Below, piece by piece: positions 60,322-64,000 of a DNA stretch of 64,000 bases. The DNA lies in NCBI RefSeq assembly GCF_014897705.1, contig NZ_JABUXV010000002.1, positions 248,001 through 312,000 on the forward strand. Direction: 5' to 3'. Source of the stretch: Brachybacterium sp. FME24. GTDB taxonomy: Bacteria; Actinomycetota; Actinomycetes; Actinomycetales; Dermabacteraceae. The position numbers and the translations under genes are program-made. Below the pieces are notes generated by a model that had not been told where the DNA came from, made no database searches, and worked only from the letters and a program-made list of their open reading frames with translations. The number at the start of each line of letters is the position of its first letter. Within the stretch, counting starts at the first letter, position 1.

Positions 60322-61971
60322 TCACTTCGCGGGCGGCGGCAGCGTCGCGGGCACTCCGGTGATCAGCGGATCGCGTCGCAGCAGCATCACCAGGGAGACC
60401 GCGAGCGCGAGGATGACGAAGATGAACGGAGCTGCCGAGAGCATCACCGCCGTCTGCAGAGCTTCCAGACCGCCGGCGTAGAGCAGCACGGCGGCGGTCG
60501 CACCCGTGAGCAGACCCCACAGGCCCATCACGGGGCGACTGGGGTCCATGCGACCATCCGAGGAGATCACGGAGAGCACATAGGTGTTCGAGTCGGCGCC
60601 GGTGATGAAGTACAGCACCACGAGGACGACGGCCACCACCGAGGTCAACGGCGTCAGGGGCAACTGATCGAGCAGGCCGAAGAAGGCCGTGTTGACATCC
60701 TTCGCAGCAGCCTCGCCGATGGCGGTGCCCCGCTCGAGGTCCATGAACATCGCCGAACCGCCGAAGACGGTGAACCAGGCGGAGAAGATCAGGCTCGGGA
60801 CACCCAGGACGACCAGCACGAACTGCCGGATGGTGCGGCCGCGGGAGATGCGCGCCAGGAAGACGCCGACGAAAGCGCCCCAGGAGATCCACCAGGCCAT
60901 CATGAAGTAGGTCCACCCCTGCATCCATGCCAGGTCCTCGCCGTCGGCGGGCAGCATGAGGCTGATCTCGAGGAAGCCACCGGCATACCCGCCCAGCGAA
61001 CGCAGGAAGATATTGATCAGCCAGCTGGTGGGGCCGGTGATCAGCACGAAGAGCAGCAGGGCCGCGGCGATCACCATGGTCGCCTGGCTCAGGTAGCGGA
61101 TGCCGCGCCCGACTCCGCTCATCGCCGAGGCGGTGAACAGTACGGTGATCAGAGCGATCACGGTGATCTGCACACTCGTGGCGGTCAGGTCCAGGCCGGT
61201 GATCTGGCTCAGGCCCTGGCTGATCTGGGCGGCGCCCAGACCCAGCGAGGTCGTGGTGCCGAACAGCGTGGACAGGATCACCAGGACGTCGACCGCCTTG
61301 CCGACGACGCCGTCGGCGTGGCGACCGATCAGCGGGCGCAGGATCGGCGAGACCAGGCCCTTGTTGCCGAGCCGATGGGTGGAGTAGCCGATGGCCAGGC
61401 CGAAGGTGGCGAACACTGCCCAGGCGTGTATGCCCCAGTCCAGGAAGGTGAAGCGCAGCGCGTCCACCACGGCGCCCTGGCTGCCGGGCTCGGCGAGATC
61501 GTGCGGTGGATCGGTCAGATGGGACACCGGCTCGGCGACGCCGTAGGTGATGAGCCCGATGCCCATCACCGCGCCCAGCAGCATCGCGATCCACGCGTAG
61601 GTGGGGTACTCGGGACGGGAGTCGTCGGGCCCGAGGCGGATATGACCGAAGCGGGTGCAGGCCAGCACCAGCAGCAGACCGATGAGGCTCAGCGGGATGA
61701 CCAGCAGCGACCAGCCGCTCGTGGCCGTCACCCAGTTCATCGCCGCGCCGGCGGCGGCGCTCATCTGTGCGGGCCAGAGACCGGCGACGGCGAGGAGGGC
61801 GACGATGAGCGTCACCGACGTCCAGAAGACGCCGTTCAGCGAGCTGCCGGGCAGCTGCGGAGTGCTCGGGAAGCATTCGGCTTCACGCCGGGACGGTCCC
61901 GGGACGGGGGGCTCGAGAGTGCTGACCGGGTCGGGTTCGGCGGGGTCGTCCTGCGGCATGGCGCGGTCCAT
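60322..61971 (-). CDS. BCCT-family betaine/choline/carnitine transporter
   Basis: A 549-residue carrier with twelve predicted helices and polar N-terminal tail of about 45 residues. The family signature MAWWISWGAFVGVFLARISRGRTIRQFV (helix 8 Trp box) is intact, and GIGLITYGVAEPVSH is the glycine-rich helix 3 motif (MGIGL) where betaine carriers vary. The substrate (glycine betaine, choline or related) is not determined, and osmoprotectant uptake is the usual role. An internal ATG four codons in is a possible start. No good ribosome site is seen. Confidence 0.92.
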   Translation of the reverse strand: MDRAMPQDDPAEPDPVSTLEPPVPGPSRREAECFPSTPQLPGSSLNGVFWTSVTLIVALLAVAGLWPAQMSAAAGAAMNWVTATSGWSLLVIPLSLIGLLLVLACTRFGHIRLGPDDSRPEYPTYAWIAMLLGAVMGIGLITYGVAEPVSHLTDPPHDLAEPGSQGAVVDALRFTFLDWGIHAWAVFATFGLAIGYSTHRLGNKGLVSPILRPLIGRHADGVVGKAVDVLVILSTLFGTTTSLGLGAAQISQGLSQITGLDLTATSVQITVIALITVLFTASAMSGVGRGIRYLSQATMVIAAALLLFVLITGPTSWLINIFLRSLGGYAGGFLEISLMLPADGEDLAWMQGWTYFMMAWWISWGAFVGVFLARISRGRTIRQFVLVVLGVPSLIFSAWFTVFGGSAMFMDLERGTAIGEAAAKDVNTAFFGLLDQLPLTPLTSVVAVVLVVLYFITGADSNTYVLSVISSDGRMDPSRPVMGLWGLLTGATAAVLLYAGGLEALQTAVMLSAAPFIFVILALAVSLVMLLRRDPLITGVPATLPPPAK

Positions 61972-62335
61972 TCGTCGAGGGAGAGGGGTCGCAGCGTCAG
62001 GACGCAGACGGTGCAGAAGTCTGTGACGGATCGGTTGCCCGATCTGGAGGCGGCGGTGGCCCGGCCGCAGGGATCGGCGGGGCGACGTACCACCTTGCCC
62101 CTTCGGCCGCGCGGGGTCACCCGTGGGGGGCGGAGTGTGGTCGGCTTCACCGTGGCACGTTCGCGGAGGGGACGCCTGATCACAGAACGGTCGAGACTAC
62201 CTGGCCGAGCAGTCGGCCACGACGCTGCTGCGGGGAGATGGGGCGCAGGTCTCATCGAGCGGGAACACGGCGGCCCGACCGCCGTCACGCGGCCTCCGGG
62301 GAAATTTTTTCGCACCAGGACGGGTTGAGGTCACC
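61972..62335. other. Non-coding gap with one palindrome
   Basis: This 364-bp stretch separates the BCCT gene from the truncated monooxygenase gene and should hold both promoters. The only clear structure is TGGCCGA-GCAG-TCGGCCA (62202-62219, 7-bp perfect arms). No RNA gene or riboswitch motif was recognised. Confidence 0.5.
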
Positions 62336-62587
62336 ATGCGAGCCTTCGGATTCCTCAGTTTCGGCCACTACGGCGGCAGCCCCGCCCAGGGCGGCCTGGA
62401 TGCCCGCCAGATGCTCCACGACGCGATCGACATCTCGGTCGGTGCCGATGAGCTGGGCGTCAACGGGGCCTCCTTCCGGGTCCACCATTTCGCGACCCAG
62501 TCCGCCTCCCCCATGCCGCTGCTCTCGGCCGTCGCCGCGCGCACGCAGCGGATCGAGGTCGGAACCGGGGTGATCGATATGCGCTAG
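62336..62587 (+). pseudogene. Truncated luciferase-like (LLM) flavin monooxygenase
   Basis: Only the first 83 residues of an LLM-class monooxygenase remain: MRAFGFLSFGHYGG, DISVGADELGVNGASFRVHHF and RIEVGTGVIDMR. In intact relatives the last motif continues as RYENP within a TIM barrel of well over 300 residues. Here a TAG stop follows at once, and the sequence becomes unrelated and lower in GC. The start (TTGAGG before ATG) is intact, so the gene was cut by insertion of foreign DNA, not by point mutation. Confidence 0.85.
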
Positions 62588-62592
62588 CGCAT
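62579..62592. repeat. Perfect palindrome at the junction with foreign DNA
   Basis: ATGCGCTAGCGCAT is self-complementary over 14 bp and sits exactly where the monooxygenase frame ends. It may be part of an element end or a recombination target. The other boundary lies outside the window, so this cannot be tested here. Confidence 0.45.
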
Positions 62593-62681
62593 GTCCAAGC
62601 TGTGGCGCTTGTACACCAATGACTCTCGCAGATTTTCTGTGGTCATATGGCGGACAGGTCAGGAATGGGAACCAAACAGAA

Positions 62682-62715
62682 AGACGACAGCGACTAGAAC
62701 TCGTCGCTGTCGTCT
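62682..62715 (-). terminator. Rho-independent terminator of the GNAT gene
   Basis: A 13-bp perfect stem (AGACGACAGCGAC and its complement) with an 8-nt loop lies 12 nt after the GNAT stop on the minus strand, followed in that direction by a T-rich TCTTTCTGTTTGG. Its T-rich tail is unlike the GC-only hairpins elsewhere in the window. Confidence 0.8.
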
Positions 62716-62727
62716 GGGACCTGGTAT

Positions 62728-63183
62728 TTACTGACTGAACTTCAGGTGGAGCGTCGGGTACGGTCGACCATCGCCGTCCAGCTCGTCGCGTCCAATCTGC
62801 ACGAATCCGCGACTGAGATAGAAGCCATGCGCGCCCTCGTTCTGTTCATTCACGTCAACCTTGGTTACGCCGAGGCTAGAGATCGCCTCGCGGAGCAGCA
62901 ACGTTCCGACACCGCCACCTCGCACCTCGTTCGTTACGAACAGCATTTCAAGATTGCCCTCGGCGACTCCGGCAAAGCCGACCGGCGCGCCGTCTCGCTC
63001 CGCAACGATGAGGGCCACCGCCGGGAAATACATCGAGGCGAGGTTGTCCTCGATTCGCCCAAAGTCCTCCTCTTGGAGGAAATCGTGAGTTGCGCGTACG
63101 GCGCTGCGCCAAATTTTGACGAGTTCTGGGTATTCACCTTCGCCTTTCGAAGGGCGAATTAAAGTTTCAGGATTGTTCTGCAT
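62728..63183 (-). CDS. YjaB-like GNAT N-acetyltransferase
   Basis: A 151-residue acetyltransferase. KIWRSAVRATHDFL matches the YjaB substrate helix, EMLFVTNEVRGGGVGTLLLREAI holds the acetyl-CoA loop, and VDVNEQNEGAHGFYLSRGFVQIGRDELDGDGRPYPTLHL matches the YjaB C terminus closely. The gene has visibly lower GC than the chromosome around it. It lies inside the suspected mobile element as a cargo gene. Its acceptor is unknown. Confidence 0.87.
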   Translation of the reverse strand: MQNNPETLIRPSKGEGEYPELVKIWRSAVRATHDFLQEEDFGRIEDNLASMYFPAVALIVAERDGAPVGFAGVAEGNLEMLFVTNEVRGGGVGTLLLREAISSLGVTKVDVNEQNEGAHGFYLSRGFVQIGRDELDGDGRPYPTLHLKFSQ

Positions 63184-63281
63184 GCAATTATCGTCGCAGA
63201 GTTGTGTCCTCGACACCAAGCTGTTCGCCAGCCGTGTGGCCTGCCGCACGCGCTCTGCGCGCTTGCCCTCGGGAATCGCAG

Positions 63282-64000
63282 TCACCTCTTCCGCCAGCTC
63301 GGCCAGTTCGGCATCCCGCGGCCCTTCCAGGTCTCGACGAGACGAGCCACCCAGCGGGCGGACGCGAACAGGCCGTAGCCCGCCCCGGCGAGGCCCACGG
63401 CGAACACGAGCCAGCGCCCGATGCTCAGCCACACGCTCCCGTCCACGTCGAGCGCCCACTGAGCGCCCGCGATGAGCCCGGCGATTCCCATCCAGAGCCC
63501 GGCGACGACCACGACCACCGGCAGGAGCGCGAGGCACATCGCGGCTGCTGCCGACCAGAGCTGACGGGCCTCCAGCTTCGCCGTCGCCTGCATGATCCGC
63601 TCGGCGCGCTCGTTCGACGCGTCGAGGTTCGCCGTCATCGTGGCCGAGGCCTCCCCGGCGACCTGCTCGACGGCCTTCTCGACCCGCTCCTCTGTGCGCT
63701 TATCGATCCGCTGCACGGCACCGCCGACCTGGCTCACGAGCTTCTGGTTGTCCTCGGCCAGGGACTGGAGCTTCTCAGTCGCCGAGGCCGTAGCTGCTCG
63801 ATTCATTTGCGCTTCGGCGATCAAGCTCTGCGAGGCGCTCTGCAGCTGCTTCCCGTCGAGACTCTGCGCGAACACTCTGAGCGTGCTCTCGATCTCGCTC
63901 AGTCTGCTCTCGACGCTCTCGATCTGCGACGACCTGTTGACGGACGGCTGCGAGGTCGACGGCAGGGCCTTCAGCTCCTCCTTGACGGTTTCCTCGATCG
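63282..64000 (-). CDS. Coiled-coil membrane protein of the mobile element, partial
   Basis: The frame is open to the window edge. A GTG at 63875 is internal, since in-frame coding sequence (VKEELKALPSTSQPSVN) continues upstream. The visible 238 residues have a long helical, coiled-coil N-terminal part (about 125 residues with SQIESVESRLSEIESTLR and EKLQSLAEDNQKLVSQVGGA). Two hydrophobic helices and a basic tail (VETWKGRGMPNWPSWRKR) follow. The layout recalls membrane proteins encoded next to relaxases on mobilisable plasmids, but no relaxase is visible here. Confidence 0.6.
   Translation of the reverse strand, partial: IEETVKEELKALPSTSQPSVNRSSQIESVESRLSEIESTLRVFAQSLDGKQLQSASQSLIAEAQMNRAATASATEKLQSLAEDNQKLVSQVGGAVQRIDKRTEERVEKAVEQVAGEASATMTANLDASNERAERIMQATAKLEARQLWSAAAAMCLALLPVVVVVAGLWMGIAGLIAGAQWALDVDGSVWLSIGRWLVFAVGLAGAGYGLFASARWVARLVETWKGRGMPNWPSWRKR

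Overview
The window is chromosomal DNA from a high-GC Gram-positive actinobacterium. GC is near 70 percent almost throughout, GTG starts are used, several ATG codons sit 6-8 nt after a -10 element (leaderless style), and TetR, LacI, IclR and ECF regulators are abundant. A Brachybacterium-like member of the Dermabacteraceae is my best guess, from gene content alone.

Layout. 1-5 kb: the tail of a YCII/DGPF protein with its ECF42-type sigma factor, then DoxX, DMT, methyltransferase and FUSC genes. 5-13.5 kb: an NCS1 permease, an alpha/beta hydrolase, a LysR regulator divergent from a DMT-isochorismatase pair, a short-chain dehydrogenase divergent from its TetR regulator, a DUF488 protein and a second dehydrogenase. 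13.3-18.6 kb: a zinc-ribbon microprotein, a CPBP protease, a class I aminotransferase, and a TetR regulator divergent from a DrrAB-like ABC exporter with two operator copies between them. 18.6-24 kb: a Tat-exported phosphoesterase and two TerC-family metal exporters. The first TerC gene has a likely Mn2+ riboswitch. Around them lie a phosphoesterase-TerC chimera, a lysoplasmalogenase remnant and an 81-bp repeat, so this stretch has been rearranged.

24-34.5 kb: the histidine utilisation cluster. It holds hutH, hutI, hutU and hutG, an IclR regulator and a YjiH-type membrane protein, and encodes histidine to glutamate plus formamide. 34.5-46.2 kb: a tandem GNAT protein, TauE/SafE, two small-molecule kinases, an AraC regulator, a TIGR03086 protein, an AztD-like zinc lipoprotein behind a Zur-type box, an unknown lipoprotein, glutamate dehydrogenase, and an MFS exporter with a TetR regulator. 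46.2-57.2 kb: a GH84 glycosidase, an XRE/membrane-protein pair with an operator array, and an operon of a Ugp-like ABC importer with three glycerophosphodiesterase paralogues. A LacI regulator reads divergently from that operon, and the exact CebR-type palindrome lies between them.

57.2-62.3 kb: ferritin, a VOC protein, a TetR regulator divergent from a zinc alcohol dehydrogenase, and a BCCT transporter. At about 62.58 kb a luciferase-like monooxygenase gene stops after 83 codons. The DNA then changes character: lower GC, a YjaB-like acetyltransferase, and a coiled-coil membrane protein running off the window. I read this as the edge of an integrated mobile element.

No tRNA, rRNA or CRISPR array was seen. 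Very long antisense ORFs opposite real genes were treated as high-GC shadows.
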